From Bugulina stolonifera (taxonomy: Eukaryota; Bryozoa; Gymnolaemata; Cheilostomatida; Bugulidae): a stretch of DNA of 64,000 nucleotides. The stretch covers positions 13,663,376-13,727,375 of the forward strand of contig OW285194.1 of the NCBI GenBank assembly GCA_935421135.1, written 5' to 3'. Shown piece by piece: positions 15,201 to 26,897 of this stretch. The stretch's first letter is position 1. Each line of letters starts with the position of its first letter. A program made the position numbers and the translations under genes. The notes under the pieces are model-generated. The model was given only the letters and a program-made list of their open reading frames with translations. It searched no databases and was not told where the DNA came from.

Positions 15201-18200
15201 TCGAGCCATTAGATTGACTAGTCTGCCCATCTCAGGTAAGCTTGTATTGTAACACCTCACTAGTTTGGACAGTCCTAGGGTTTGTGGACTATCTATGTTT
15301 GTATAGTTCTCCGTCATTCTCCTCCCCACTTTCTTCTGCACTTTTACCTGCAATATACACGACGACCCTTGCTATTGATTGTCAGGCGATTCATCTAATC
15401 AACAGTCTATTGATTTTAGGTGAATTTAAGGATTTGGAAGACCAACGTTTGAAGTGTCTTACCTTGTTAAATCTCGCAGATGTTGTAAAGTTATCCGTCC
15501 CTCGGATTTCAAAAACAAGCATCTCCACTAAAGATCACAATGACTTAGTGAAGACGCTGAAAGACAGCGAGGCCAGTTTCAAAGCCTTAATTCACAAAAA
15601 TAGATTGTTCAATAAACTTAAGGAGATGATTATGTATTCCCTTCACCAACTTGATACTAAGCTCTCCTTGAGAGACAAAACATATGACAGCCATGTTGGA
15701 TTCAGTAACAGAATACCTCAATTAAAAGCAACGTTCGAACAACATCAAAAGACTTCGCTAATAATGAGGCAGATATGTCAGGAGTTGCTTCCTCATTGTG
15801 ATGACTCATCGCGAACAAAATTGTTAGCTGTTGTGCAAAAGTCAAGCAGCAAATGGCAATCGGCTTTGTCTAGGTTAATGGCACAGAGTGATGAGTCTAT
15901 GACAGTAATCTCCAATGCAAAAAGTCTAAATCACTCTCTCATATCTTTTGCTAAAGACGTAGGAAGTGTTCGGCAGGGTACTCGTGGATCTTTACCAGAA
16001 CATCATGAGCATTTACAGGAAAGACAATCTCAAGCAGACGTATTCGATTGGCGTCTGGAGAAGATTAACACCAAATGCTCAGTTATGAAATTTGATCTCT
16101 CTTCCCTCTCCTCCCAAGTTGATCAACTGTTGGAGTTAGACCTCTGTTTCAACATTAGTCAAGCACTAACAGAAGATTCTGAATCGATAGTCGCTGGATT
16201 AAAACACGAACTCAATGACAAACTGTCTGTGTGGAATAGTTTTATATCAGAGGTCAATGCTACTTTAGTAGAAATGCAACGACTGGAGAAATTGTATATG
16301 AATGAGAAGAGGTTGACTATAGAAGAGTTGCTAGAAGAGATCAAAGACAAATACTCTGTTGAACTGAGAAAACTTAGTCACAAGGTGAGTTGCATTATTT
16401 GGTTTCTTCTTTTTATTCAAATGTGTGCTTTTCAGTAAAGGATTCGTTTGACAATATTGACATTGTTGTCCTGTATTCTTCTAGAATGTCATGAACACTG
16501 GTGGCAGTTTTGAGCTGATCTCCGATAACTCCGATGCGTCCATTTTGTTTCTTTCTGCTGCTTTACCATTCAACATTCTGCTACATAAAGTTTCATCTTT
16601 CTGTTGTTAGGCAGAGCATCTGGTTTCTAAAGGTACTGCATTGCTCTCTATAACTGGTGACCTGTATGGCTCTGCTATACAACATGGCATAGTTTCACTT
16701 CAGAGCTCAATGAAACATTTAACACGTCTTTCTTCCACTCGAACTAGTAAGCTTAAAGATACTATGTCAGCCATTTTGGATTTTGAAGCTGGTATGAAGT
16801 CACTCAACCAGTGGCTCAAGACTACCGAAGGATCACTAAAGTTAACACCAGCCGATTGGCACGAGTCGACTGTACTCGCCAAGTAAGAGCAGTTTTAACC
16901 GTTAGATTGTACTGAGCTAAATTCATTGGTTAAAGTGAATCCTGAAACCAACCACACCTACCTTTACCATGTACTCTCACTGTGCTCCTGTTACCACTCA
17001 TAGAACTACACTATTTCTATAATTGTTAAGAGGAGCCAATCTTTGAATTTTAATTATGATATTATGGTAATAGCATTTGTAATGAAAAGTCACATGCATT
17101 TGATGATGGTTCTTTTGGCACATAACAGCAAATCAGAAGACAGTAATTGGCATCACCACTGAATATAAATTTAAAATTGCTTACGATTATCTTCTGTTCT
17201 TGTTTTAGCCACCAATACCTTGTACAACTGGAGAAAGATATCTCACACCATTCCAGGACGGTAACAGCTGTGATTAATCTGTGTAGTCTGCTGCAATATG
17301 ACAGAGATGCAGGATATGACATCACTGTGAAGCAGGAGTTATCTGCAGTTAAAGACCGTCTCAACAGTCGCTGGAGGAAGCTGTGTGACAAGGTATGCAG
17401 TTTACTATTTATATTTCCCTATGACTTTTTCCGATGTTTATTATTTCAACTTTGACTGCTGACCAAGCTTTGAATCTCTACTGCACAATGACCAGGCAGT
17501 AAAAGTTTGTTACTTTCGTTTCCGGGGTATTCTATGTGCACCCTTTAATATCTCCTAAAATATTTTCTCTCATAGATTATATCAAAGAAAGAACAACTGT
17601 ATGACTTGGGCCAGGCCTGGTCTCAAGTGAGAACACAAACAAGTACGCTGATTTCTAAGCTTCTCCAATATAAGGAGAAATGTGAAGATTATGTGAGGTC
17701 AAGGTCAATCCGTCCAAAATCTCATCAGCTAGAGGAGTTTAGCAAGATTCTGAAGGAATGCGAGGCTAAGCATGAAGATATGAGGCTACTGAATAATAGA
17801 CTCAGGTATTGCTAGGATGGTGTATAGTCGTTTCTTGTTTAGTTGCTTTCAGAATACCACTTGACTGAATGAAGTTGAACAATATGTAAATGTCAATACT
17901 ACGAGGCGATTTTTAACTGATGACATCACTCAGATCATAATTTCTCCTCTACTGTTTAGGTACTTAACAAGGAACAACATGCTGGATAACTCTGGCTGTA
18001 TCAAGAAAGCTGTGGCACGCTGCACTGAACTCTGGGACAGTGCCTATCAATCTTTGTCCGAGTTGGTTAAAGATATGAGAATTGCTCATGAAACCTGGAC
18101 TGATTTTGTCAAGGAACGCGATGTACTGTTGGCTAAAGTCAGCCACTTGAGCCTTATTCTGAAAACCAAACCTGGGAGTAGAGAGAATGTAGAAAAAAAG

Positions 18201-21200
18201 CTGGCAGGATACCAAACGGAAGTAAGAAGACACTTGCTTTGTAACTTGATTGTCCTTTACATGTTATAATATCAACACCTACTGCTGAAGGGATTTTGCT
18301 AGCTAGCTGTTTCTGGAACCTCATTGCTTACTAATTGAATGATCCTATTTAGGCAGCGCGTCCAGTGTTCGTGTACATGTAGGCTCTCTATTTTTCTGTT
18401 GTTGGCTTTTAGTAATTGTTCATGGTTTATCTACATCTTTCTCACAACACTATTACGAGGATTCTGTCCTCTAGCATATGCAAGAGTTGCACTAAAAAGA
18501 CTTCCGTCCCCCATGAGTTCAAATGGATTTAAAAACTTCTGCTAACTTGGTTGTATGACGATAATATTAATGATCTCAGCAGCAAGGTTCTGATGTTCGC
18601 ACCATTACTATTTAGTGTTAGGTAACCCAGATTCTCCTTTTGTCCTCTTGCACTAGGTTGATTCGTTACTTGGGGAGCCGGTGGCCAATCTCAGAAATTC
18701 CTGTACTACAGAAGAGCATCGTAAGTTGGACAGCCTGATTCAGGAACTGACTCTCAGTATAGCCACTCTACGCTCTGAGCTACGACCTCAAGACGACCTT
18801 CATGTTGTGGAGGAGGAACTTGAGCTTGCCATTCATCAGACTGAGGACCTTGAACAAGGTGCAGTCAATCTTCATTGACGTGTCTTTTCTTCCGGTTAAC
18901 TGTGCCATAAAACATGAATTGCCATTATTTGAACAACTCTAACTTTGCTAATCTTTTTGTTCCGAATTTTCTAGTTACAATAATGGAATGCTAAGGAGTT
19001 TTTATTCCATCTTGTATCTGTATATCGATATCATTTAGACCTGGAATCAATGAACCTGGATGTGCAGCACTCTGCTACTGCCCCAGTTTCTGAAGTGATG
19101 TCTGGCCAGCAAGCTGCAGAAACCAGCAGCAAGGTTGCAGAGATGGAAAGGAGAGTGGAGAAGATTGCACAGAGGGCCACCATACGTCGTCAACTGAGAC
19201 CGACTATTAACACCCTACTTGACAGGAACACCAGGTTGTCAGCTTCAAACGATTCCCTAAACCTTAATAACTCAGATGGTCAAGATCTGACACCAACTCG
19301 GGCTTCCTCTCGTCCCGCCTCGCATCAGCCGGTGATACGCTCTCCGGCTACGGCTCTACTTCAGTCTAGAATATCCAGAGCTCATTCAGCAGAAGGAGGT
19401 CGCCATTCGAGCCGCAGCGGTGAGATGAGAAGGAGGCTTGTTGAGATTGCTCTGTCGTCACCTTTACCACTTACCACTAAAAATCTGCACGCTTTTAACC
19501 AGGGACTCCTACCATCAACATTCAAGTGTGATTGGTTGCTTCAATCTAGGTCACGCTCCGCTGCTTCTGCTATTGAGTTTGATACTAACTACACTAGTAA
19601 GCTTTAGTCTTTCAATAATATTACTTATCTCATCTTCAAATGGTTATGACTGGAGCAATATATGCTTTGCTAGTTCAAAGCTTCTGTCTTGAGTTGGTTG
19701 CTGACAAAGGTTATTGAAGTTTACATGCCTGCAAGTTATACAATAATAATTATGTACATGTGTAGTATTTCCAGGTGACGCTGTGTAGTACTTTCTGTCT
19801 ACAGCATTAAGCGTTATGCCAATAATACATGTGTGATTGTAAGTTAGTAACTGTGTGCATTGGCTTTTAGTTTGTGCAGAATAGTACAGCGATTGTAATT
19901 ATATATAGCATAGTATAGAGTGGACAACTTCGCTTGTGTTTAGTTTTTAGCACCAACAATTCACACTATAGTATATAGGCCTTCTAAACATTAAAAGCTC
20001 TGCATTTTAATAGGAATGGTCTTAATAGATGGTATTGGCAAGGATTGTGTGTTAGACATTACGCAATGAATCACATTGTATGTTTACTATGTGTATTTGT
20101 ATGCTGTTTCAGACTCAAATAAAGCAACGCCCCCTTTTCAAAAGTATATGACTGCACGTAGAAGAAGTTTGTCACAGGACAGAGACCAAGTTAGGGTCGG
20201 TGACAAGCCACCCAACAGGTAAGCTTAGTAACAGCCTGTGGCATTTACTGTAGGTAAAGATGGTGGTATCATAGTAGTTCTTTTTAAAGTATTTGGAATA
20301 GTTTGACTCCACAATTTTGTATAACACCACTGTTTAATGAGAGTGTGTATATATCCAAACATGTATTTATGCCTTCTACTTACTCCATTTAGTTTAATGT
20401 ACATGTACATAGTTGTGAGTGAGTTATAGAAATGTGTTTGTTGCAGTTATTATCTCTCTCGATATTACAGAGCCAGAAGTGTGTCTTTGGAACAGAGTTT
20501 GACCGGTGAGAGATTGTCTAGAGGTAGGACATTATCAGACCGACCCCGTCTTTCTAGGCCGACTACACCCAAAGTTCCAGTGCTAAGTCTACCCAATAGT
20601 CCATCCCCTCTCCCTGCACTTTCAGTAGACACGCAGTCCACAGGCTATTTATTGTCTGCTGCTCCAATGATGTCTTCCTCAACTATGTCTAGAAGATGTC
20701 AATGTGAGTATAACTAATCTGTCTATTCTGTTGTACGGGTCAATAAGTGTATTGAGTGAAAAACTCACCTACCAAGATCATGAGTTTTAAACCCGCAATT
20801 CTACGGCCAACAGATGAGAAACTTGGTCAGCACATCAACTTCTGATATCCTACACAAGGTTTACAACCATAATTATTGTATAAAGCATGCAGTATTGTGC
20901 GTAACAATATTTACAGCGCCACTATCGGTGAGGTCATCACCTGCAAGTGATTCGGAGTTGTCTACTATATCAGACAGAATACAGCTCCAACTAGATCTCA
21001 GACACATTCTAGAGTGGATAGACAAGCTAGAGGTCATGTATACAAGCATTTGGAATGCTGATGTACCTTTAGACACAGATCTAAACCAGCTAACAAGTTT
21101 CTGCAAACAGTACAATGTTAGTAAACAATATAGCACTTTTATTCGAGTTTTTAATATATTATTGAATGATAGTGTCTTCCTGTTGCGTCACTGTACAATT

Positions 21201-22117
21201 TACAGCATACCACCTATAAAGCAATGTAGCGCTACACTACATGAAGTATTAGTATCACTTTTACTCATTACAGGAAATATTGGCCCAGTGCCAGCATTAC
21301 AAGCCAATCAGAACGTCTATAAACCTGACGGCAGATATCCCCGAGAGGGAGAGGAATCAACTAAACTCTCGATGGAAAGAGGTTGGAAGGTATTTAGAAT
21401 CAAGGCAGGACACTCTTGTAAGCGCTCTGCTAGTTAATGGAGAGTTAAAACGTTTGATAGACACATTCAGTGATGACGTTACCCATGTGGAGCTGAAGCT
21501 ACTTGGTGGAACTCATTCCAAGGAGGTAGTGTAAATTTGTGACAAGTTTTGCCATTACTCTGTTGTAGATTCTAATGAGCATTAGTAGGACTGCAATGTT
21601 GGGAATTCCAAGACAATAATATAATCCCCAGTCAAAAAACCAGAGCTCACCACTGGTCTACTAATAGTGGAAGCAACTACTTATATTATTGATAGTAGTG
21701 CAAAGTAGCTACTATCAATAATAGTTTTGTTGTTTTCTGTATTAGCACAAAACAATAACTATTGATAGTAGACCAGTCTCTGCATAACTATCAATAACAA
21801 TTATGTTGAAATACTATTGGTAGTGTTTTATAATTAAATAACCTGTTTACTATCGATAGTTGTACTGGCATTTTGATCAAATTCTATCAACAGTCACTAC
21901 GTTATTGGTATGTCAAACTTAACTTTGTATTACGTTTGTATCTGTATAATGATTTTGTTTGTAGAGTGTGCAGACAGAGGCCAAAAGTCTATTGACCTCC
22001 ATAAGGTCATATATCAGCATGTTTACTAGCCTACTGTGTGAAGCGGGTGGTAGGGGTAAACAACTCCTTGATACTCTCAGAGCCTGTGAAATCAAGTGTC
22101 AGAACATTCTACTATGA
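241..22117 (+). CDS. Giant spectrin-repeat cytoskeletal protein, 3' part (nesprin/spectrin-like), 38 exons
   Basis: Probable cytoskeletal linker built of three-helix spectrin-type repeats. Exons: 241-397, 2311-2480, 2852-3025, 3168-3302, 3612-3779, 4436-4554, 4658-4826, 5043-5214, 5306-5529, 6317-6565, 6910-7122, 7467-7716, 7816-7987, 8299-8425, 9054-9178, 9387-9534, 9670-9849, 9966-10082, 10316-10459, 11478-11642, 12136-12258, 12949-13099, 13513-13682, 13916-14104, 14578-14701, 15062-15235, 15420-16384, 16611-16882, 17209-17392, 17576-17805, 17960-18221, 18657-18858, 19039-19596, 20113-20218, 20471-20703, 20917-21116, 21274-21525, 21965-22117. All junctions are GT-AG, phases agree throughout, and the total of 7926 bases gives 2641 residues plus stop. 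The product is helical and rich in Leu, Glu, Gln and Lys, with typical repeat signatures such as LNSRWRKL (exon 29), LNQWLKTTE (exon 28) and LNSRWKEVGRYLESR (exon 37). The 5' end lies outside the window. I see no KASH membrane segment, EF-hand, GAS2 or WW/ZZ domain at the C-terminus, so the orthology (nesprin, spectrin or plakin relative) is open. The family call is firm, the name is not. Confidence 0.87.
512..2288. repeat. 27-bp minisatellite, about 65 copies, in intron 1
   Basis: Tandem 27-bp units (ACTACAACATAACACTGTCA and variants) fill most of the intron between exons 241-397 and 2311-2480. Because 27 is a multiple of 3 and the unit lacks stops in one frame of each strand, both strands read open for hundreds of codons (YNITLSCTH on plus, VYMSVLCYS on minus). 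Marker variants show a higher-order repeat: the GGCATGC variant occurs at 937 and 1369 and the TACAAACTAT variant at 1079 and 1511, both 432 bp apart, which is 16 units. A second variant (CTAACATG) recurs 216 bp apart (1718 and 1934), which is 8 units. Confidence 0.97.
2464..2640. repeat. 30-32 bp tandem repeat derived from a splice-donor junction
   Basis: Six units begin at about 2464, 2494, 2524, 2556, 2588 and 2618. The first unit is the end of exon 2311-2480 together with its donor (TCAG/GTATAG), and the next five repeat exon-end plus intron-start sequence inside the intron. Most copies keep a GT in the donor position (TCAA/GTATAG). Confidence 0.85.
5926..6195. mobile_element. MITE-like element with 17-bp terminal inverted repeats
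   Basis: Ends AGGTGTCTTCGCGACCT and its reverse complement bound a 270-bp segment in the intron between exons 5306-5529 and 6317-6565. It is clearly richer in G+C and CpG than its surroundings. A clean target-site duplication is not visible (ACT on the left, ATT on the right). There is no transposase, so it would be a non-autonomous DNA transposon. Confidence 0.65.
10660..10928. mobile_element. Possible truncated non-LTR retrotransposon 3' end
   Basis: A G+C-rich patch (about 10660-10760) in an AT-rich intron is followed by AT-rich sequence that ends in AATAAACTCAG and then about six TAA/AAT units. This 3' arrangement (poly(A)-like signal and short microsatellite tail) is typical of some LINE or SINE families. 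No reverse transcriptase is present and the family is not recognised. Confidence 0.3.
12346..12655. mobile_element. MITE with about 32-bp terminal inverted repeats and TTA target duplication
   Basis: The left end starts AGGTGCAAACACACG and continues through AGCGTTTTGGGGCGA. The right end is its reverse complement with one mismatch. The element is flanked by TTA at 12343-12345 and at 12656-12658, the 3-bp target usually seen with PIF/Harbinger transposons. It is 310 bp, CpG-rich, and sits in the intron between exons 12136-12258 and 12949-13099. It has no coding capacity. The superfamily is inferred from the target duplication only. Confidence 0.75.
14116..14245. repeat. About 38-bp tandem repeat just after a splice donor
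   Basis: Three to four diverged units containing GTATGGTACCAGTCGT and GTCGGTAGAGTTATTATT lie directly after exon 13916-14104. At 14322-14360 the same intron holds a perfect alternating run (ATGTGCAC repeated), a purine-pyrimidine stretch with E-box cores. Confidence 0.8.
15420..16384 (+). CDS. Unusually long internal exon (965 bp) of the spectrin-repeat gene
   Basis: This is exon 27 of the gene described at 241-22117. It starts in phase 1 after a TTTTAG acceptor and ends in phase 0 before GTGAGT. It encodes about 321 residues of continuous amphipathic helix with regularly spaced Leu, including runs like LEKLYMNEKRLTIEELLEEI near its end, equal to roughly three spectrin-type repeats. Nearly all the other exons are 106-272 bp, so several introns have probably been lost here. 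No frameshift or stop is seen. Confidence 0.88.
18657..21116 (+). CDS. Ser/Thr/Pro/Arg-rich linker exons between the repeat array and the last repeat
   Basis: Exons 32-36 of the spectrin-repeat gene (18657-18858, 19039-19596, 20113-20218, 20471-20703, 20917-21116). After a last helical stretch the product becomes low in predicted helix and rich in Ser, Thr, Pro and Arg, with phrases such as TPTRASSRPASHQP and RPRLSRPTTPKVP, and then returns to a helical spectrin-like segment (LQLDLRHILEWIDKLEVMY) in exon 36. Three RxRxxS motifs lie in it at 20157-20174, across the 20218/20471 junction, and at 20520-20537. This is the pattern of a disordered, phosphorylatable linker; its partners cannot be read from the sequence. 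Confidence 0.82.
21684..21860. repeat. Cluster of inverted ACTATCAATA / TATTGATAGT motifs in an intron
   Basis: Perfect 15-base arms at 21684-21698 (TATTATTGATAGTAG) and 21709-21723 form a hairpin with a 10-base loop. The same core recurs in both orientations further along (about 21758, 21787 and a palindromic ACTATCGATAGT near 21851). It may be a fragment of a palindromic MITE. No protein is encoded. Confidence 0.6.
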
Positions 22118-22592
22118 AGTGATTCCTCATTACAGCCATGTCAAGTAAACACTTGTGGTTAGGTGCTATACTGTATGACACTGTGTTAGATATTTATAGT
22201 GAAGCACACTAACCTACATGTATTACTTGATGCTTAGAACCCTTACAATCATAATGTACATGTAATAATTAATTAATAGTTTTTGGATTTCTATCCTGAG
22301 TTACAGTAAGTTTGTAATTTGGTTTAAGTTGATATTACTCATTGTATCTTTGCTCAAATGCAGTATTTATTATTTTATATATAAAACTATTATTACCAGC
22401 TGGTATTGGTAGAAACAGTTTTTAATACTATTATTTTTGCTGTATAAATTTAATCCACGTAATTGTTTTTAGCCACTACCTAGCAGTAGCAATTTTTTGA
22501 GGAAATGTTTTGGAGTTATCTTTCTATTTGATCTGTGATATAATGATATAATATAGAATATATCAATTTTATTGTGAATATCGGTTGTGCAG

Positions 22593-22598
22593 AATAAA
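22593..22598 (+). promoter_or_regulatory. Poly(A) signal AATAAA of the spectrin-repeat gene
   Basis: A canonical AATAAA hexamer lies 476 bases past the stop codon at 22117. The intervening 3' UTR is AT-rich with no coding potential. The 23-bp minisatellite starts about 130 bases further on, consistent with the end of the transcript here. Confidence 0.6.
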
Positions 22599-22727
22599 AT
22601 ATATGTATAAGTTTATTATACATTTCTCAATGCCAGATGAGGCACTAGCTTTGTTTGTGTGTGTGCCTGGGTTTTTAGGCTAATAGAGCAAATAGATGAG
22701 ATAGTGAGCTTATATAAATGAATACGC

Positions 22728-23850
22728 AGTGATCTTGTAAATGGAGACCTAGTGAGCTTGTAGATGGGTACCTAGTGAGCTTACAGATGGGTACTTGGTG
22801 AGCTTGTAAATGGAGACCTAGTGAGCTTGTAGATGGGTACTTGGTGAGCTTGTAAAGGGAGACCAAGTGAGCTTGTAAATGGAGACCAAGTGAGCTTGTA
22901 AATGGAGACCAAGTGAGCTTGTAAATGGAGACCAAGTGAGCTTGTAAATGGAGACCAAGTGAGCTTGTAAATTGAGACCAAGTGAGCTTGTAAATGGAGA
23001 CCAAGTGAGCCTGTAAATAGAGACCAAGTGAGCTTGTAGATGGGTACCTAGTGTGCTTGTAAATGGGTACTTGGTGAGCTTGTAAATGGGGACCAAGTGA
23101 GCTTGTAAATGGAGACCAAGTGAGCTTGTAAATGGAGACCAAGTGAGCTTGTAGATGGGTACCTAGTGAGCTTGTAAACGGAGACCTAGTGTGCTTGTAA
23201 ATGGGTACTTGGTGAGCTTGTAAATGGAGACCAAGTGAGCTTGTAAATAGAGACCTAGTGAGCTTGTAGATGGGTACCTAGTGAGCTTGTAAATGGAGAC
23301 CTGGTGTGCTTGTAAATGGGTACTTGGTGAGCTTGTAAATGGAGACCAAGTGAGCTTGTAAATGGAGACCTAGTGAGCTTGTAGATGGGTACTTGGTGAG
23401 CTTGTAAATGGAGACCAAGTGAGCTTGTAAATAGAGACCTAGTGAGCTTGTAAATGGAGACCAAGTGAGCTTGTAGATGGGTACTTGGTGAGCTTGTAGA
23501 TGGAGACCAAGTGAGCTTGTAAATAGAGACCAAGTGAGCTTGTAAATAGGGACCTAGTGAGCATATAGATGGGCACCTAGTGAGCTTGTAAATGGAGACC
23601 AAGTGAGCTTGTGAATAGAGACCTAGTGAGCTTGTAGATGGGTACCTAGTGTGCTTGTAAATGGAGACCTAGTGAGCTTGTAGATGGGTACTTGGTGAGC
23701 TTGTAAATGGAGACCAAGTGAGCTTGTAAATGGAGACCAAGTGAGCTTGTAAATAGAGACCAAGTGAGCTTGTAGATGGGTACTTGGTGAGCTTGTAGAT
23801 GGAGACCTAGTGAGCTTGTAAATGGAGACCAAGTGAGCTTATAGATGAAC
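22728..23850. repeat. 23-bp minisatellite, about 48 copies
   Basis: Units such as GTGAGCTTGTAAATGGAGAC repeat with a 23-bp period, with two common variants (AAATGGAGACCAA and AGATGGGTACTTG). The array begins just after the poly(A) signal of the spectrin-repeat gene. The open reading frames on its minus strand are artefacts of the period. Confidence 0.95.
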
Positions 23851-24917
23851 ACCTGTTTGGGTCGATGGAAGGCAGACATCAATGTGCCAAGCAGACAAAA
23901 TAATGCTCAGGTCAAGAGTCAAGTAAAAGTACACATTCCCAACTGATAAAAAGTCATTTAAAGTCAAGTCATTAGATGAAGCGAGTCAAAATTTCAGTAC
24001 AGTCAAAATTTGAGTACAGTCATAATACACCAATTTTAAGCAGTAAAGTAAGAGTCAAGCAATAGATGCCAAAATGCTCAAGTCAGAGAAGAGTTCAGTG
24101 TATAGGTACATGTATGTTATAGGCTACAGAGAAGAGTTCAGTGTATACACTGTAGGTACATGTATGTTATAGGCTACTGTTTACCAATAAATGACTAACA
24201 ACTGGGTAAGGAAGCATTCACCCATGTTTTAGAATTGTATTATTGTATTATTTGGTTTACAGTGTAGTTGAAAAAAATCATGAATTTCCCACTTAAAAAT
24301 GACTGAGTTTCACTCAACGGCAGGTTTGCTAATATATTATTTCTATATCTTGCTGTAAGAAGCTTTCTCAAAAGTGTCGTGTCTCGCAAAGTCATCAACC
24401 TACGTGCATGTTGAATCATTGAAACGTTTGCATAATCTAAATTTGAAAACACATGTCCGAAATTCTTTAGGTTACTTTACTTAGTGCTAAATGAATTTTC
24501 AACAAAACAAGTACCAATGGAATGATTGTGACCTGTTTACTTATTACTTATTATTAATCATGTTTTCACTAAATTCACTGCACTATGGTGTAGGTGCAAC
24601 GACGACAAACATCATAACTGTCACAACACCGGCAAACGTCACAACAATTTTTCGACAAGCATCACAACACCGGCAAATGTCACAAAAGTTCAACGACAAA
24701 CGTCACATGTAGGTAATAGTGGTAGCACCTGCATATATATCTGTAAATTCCAGTTTGAAATTGGGCTGTATCTATTATGAGTCACAGTAATGGTAGTGGC
24801 CTGGTTTTGTTCACATTCCCGTGATCACACCAGATTATCCCACACATGAGATGAAGAGCAATGCTGTATAACTAGCAGAAAGTTTCATTGCTATAGGCTC
24901 TGCTATAGGCTCTGCAT
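23851..24917. other. Non-coding stretch with one direct repeat
   Basis: No gene is supported here. A direct repeat of about 45 bp (AGAGAAGAGTTCAGTGTAT through AGGCTAC) occurs twice at 24085-24177, and a short CACAACACCGGCAAA repeat lies at about 24600-24700. Confidence 0.6.
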
Positions 24918-25145
24918 ATACATGTACATGTACATATACATTTTACATGTACATGTACATGTATATGTACATGTACATGTACAATGTACATGTACATGTA
25001 CATGTACATGTACATGTACATGTACATGTTCATGTATATGTACATGTGCATATACATATACATGTACATGTACATGTATATGTATATGTATATGTTCATG
25101 TATATGTACATGTGCATGTATATGTACATGTGCATATACATGTAT
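24918..25145. repeat. TACATG palindromic simple repeat
   Basis: Runs of TACATG and TATATG give a self-complementary tract able to form cruciforms or hairpins. Open frames in it on both strands (MYMYMY, VHVHVH) are artefacts of the low complexity. Confidence 0.95.
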
Positions 25146-25174
25146 AAGAGTATGCTATAAAAATTGATCTAAAA

Positions 25175-25250
25175 TTGATCATAATTAGAAGTTGTCCTCT
25201 CCCAATATAGGAAGATAAATTGGGAGAAGACAACTTCTAATTATAATCAA
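25175..25250. repeat. 32-bp inverted repeat hairpin
   Basis: The arms at 25175-25206 and 25219-25250 are complementary at 30 of 32 positions and are separated by 12 bases. The core is TAGAAGTTGTCCTCTCCCAA. Related GAAGTTGTCTCC-type sequence appears near 27930, 36985, 42410, 45108 and 56225, so this may be a dispersed palindromic repeat family. Confidence 0.8.
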
Positions 25251-25623
25251 TAGCTTATTAGTGCCCATGACTTGAACCGATGACAAACAGATACCATAAA
25301 TATTGTTATTGTGTTGTAGTGTGCTTTGCTGTGCAGTTGAAGGATGTACAGAAGTAAGGGCTAGCTCTCTCTATTGCATTATTTTATTCTAACATTTCAT
25401 TTCATGGAACTAGTGGATGCGTTACTACAATTATTGTCAGATGGCTATTCAGGTTTATCCGTCATATTAATGACAATGAAATTCTGAGATCTGAGAATTC
25501 TGTTGTCTGTTTCCAACGCTAATTAATCTTATTTTGTCATCATATGATTATCCAATCAACATCAAGGATTCACTAAATAAGTAGAATAAGGAGAATTGCA
25601 AGTCATGAGATGGTAGGGAAATA

Positions 25624-25755
<132 letters not shown>

Positions 25756-26897
25756 GCAGCAGGTAAATATAAACCAAAGAATTGTTATTAGACCATTCAA
25801 ACCAGCTCAGACATACCACAGTAGCTGTATATCCTGAACATAATATATCTATCCTGGTAAGTGTTATATACAGTATAATACTACTCAGTCTGCATACAGT
25901 GTACTGTTTCGGTGTTTAACACCTCATCAGTGCAGATCAGAGTTATGCCTGGGAGCACACCTTAGCAATACTGTATATTTACAGCAAAGCGTATTTAAAA
26001 GGTGTGGAATCCACTGAACCAGAGTTCTCAAGCTGCCAGAGACATAACTCTGCTCAATAATTAAAATGTTCATTATTGTATATACACATGTACACTTATG
26101 CTAACGTGAATGAATTTGAGACAATTTGGTAGTGCATACACTATAATTATAATAATTAGGTATGTAATTTGGCTATACCAAATATGTGCAAAAGTCAACA
26201 AGTAATCAGTGACCAGAACTAATATAATATTTCTATGAGAATGTTATATACGTACAGTTACTAGTAATGCTGTAAAGTTCCCTGTGAATACCAAATTATT
26301 TTTATATACATGTACTAGCTTGATAGCTACGATGCATATTAATATTAGGGTTATTTACACAAATCTCTGTAAGTAGTTTTATAAAAATACCCAGGCAAAT
26401 TAATGACAGTCACACATACAATGTATGTAGCTATACCATTGTAGAGTGCACCAACATAATAAATAACATGTGCATGTACGATGATGTCAATATACGACTA
26501 CTACTGACTTCCAAGAAATTACAATATATTTGGCATATCTACTGCAATTTGTAAAAATGCCACTATCCTAGATTTCAACTGAGTAGTATAATACGCAATA
26601 TCAGTGTATTATATATTTATTTTAAGCTACATGTCTTGTAATAAAACCATAAAATTATAATAATGTATATTTGCTTGATAACCAGATTATGCAAATTCTA
26701 ACACTTATGTAGGGAGCATTGCAATACAATGACAATTTTGAAACATCAAATTGTTTAAAAATATTAATGCACTAATTCCACGAAATGATGCAACCATACA
26801 AGGTAAAACAATGACAGGTTGTTTAGATTTTCAGTTGCTATACAATAATATATTATATATAATGTATATAATATACTGACTGGAGGGTACTAACTGC

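Noticed and set aside
22675..23882. Several minus-strand open frames with repeated IYKLTWSPFTSSLGLHLQ
   Set aside because: The 23-bp period read in three frames gives a 23-residue repeat; there are no flanking exons or splice logic.
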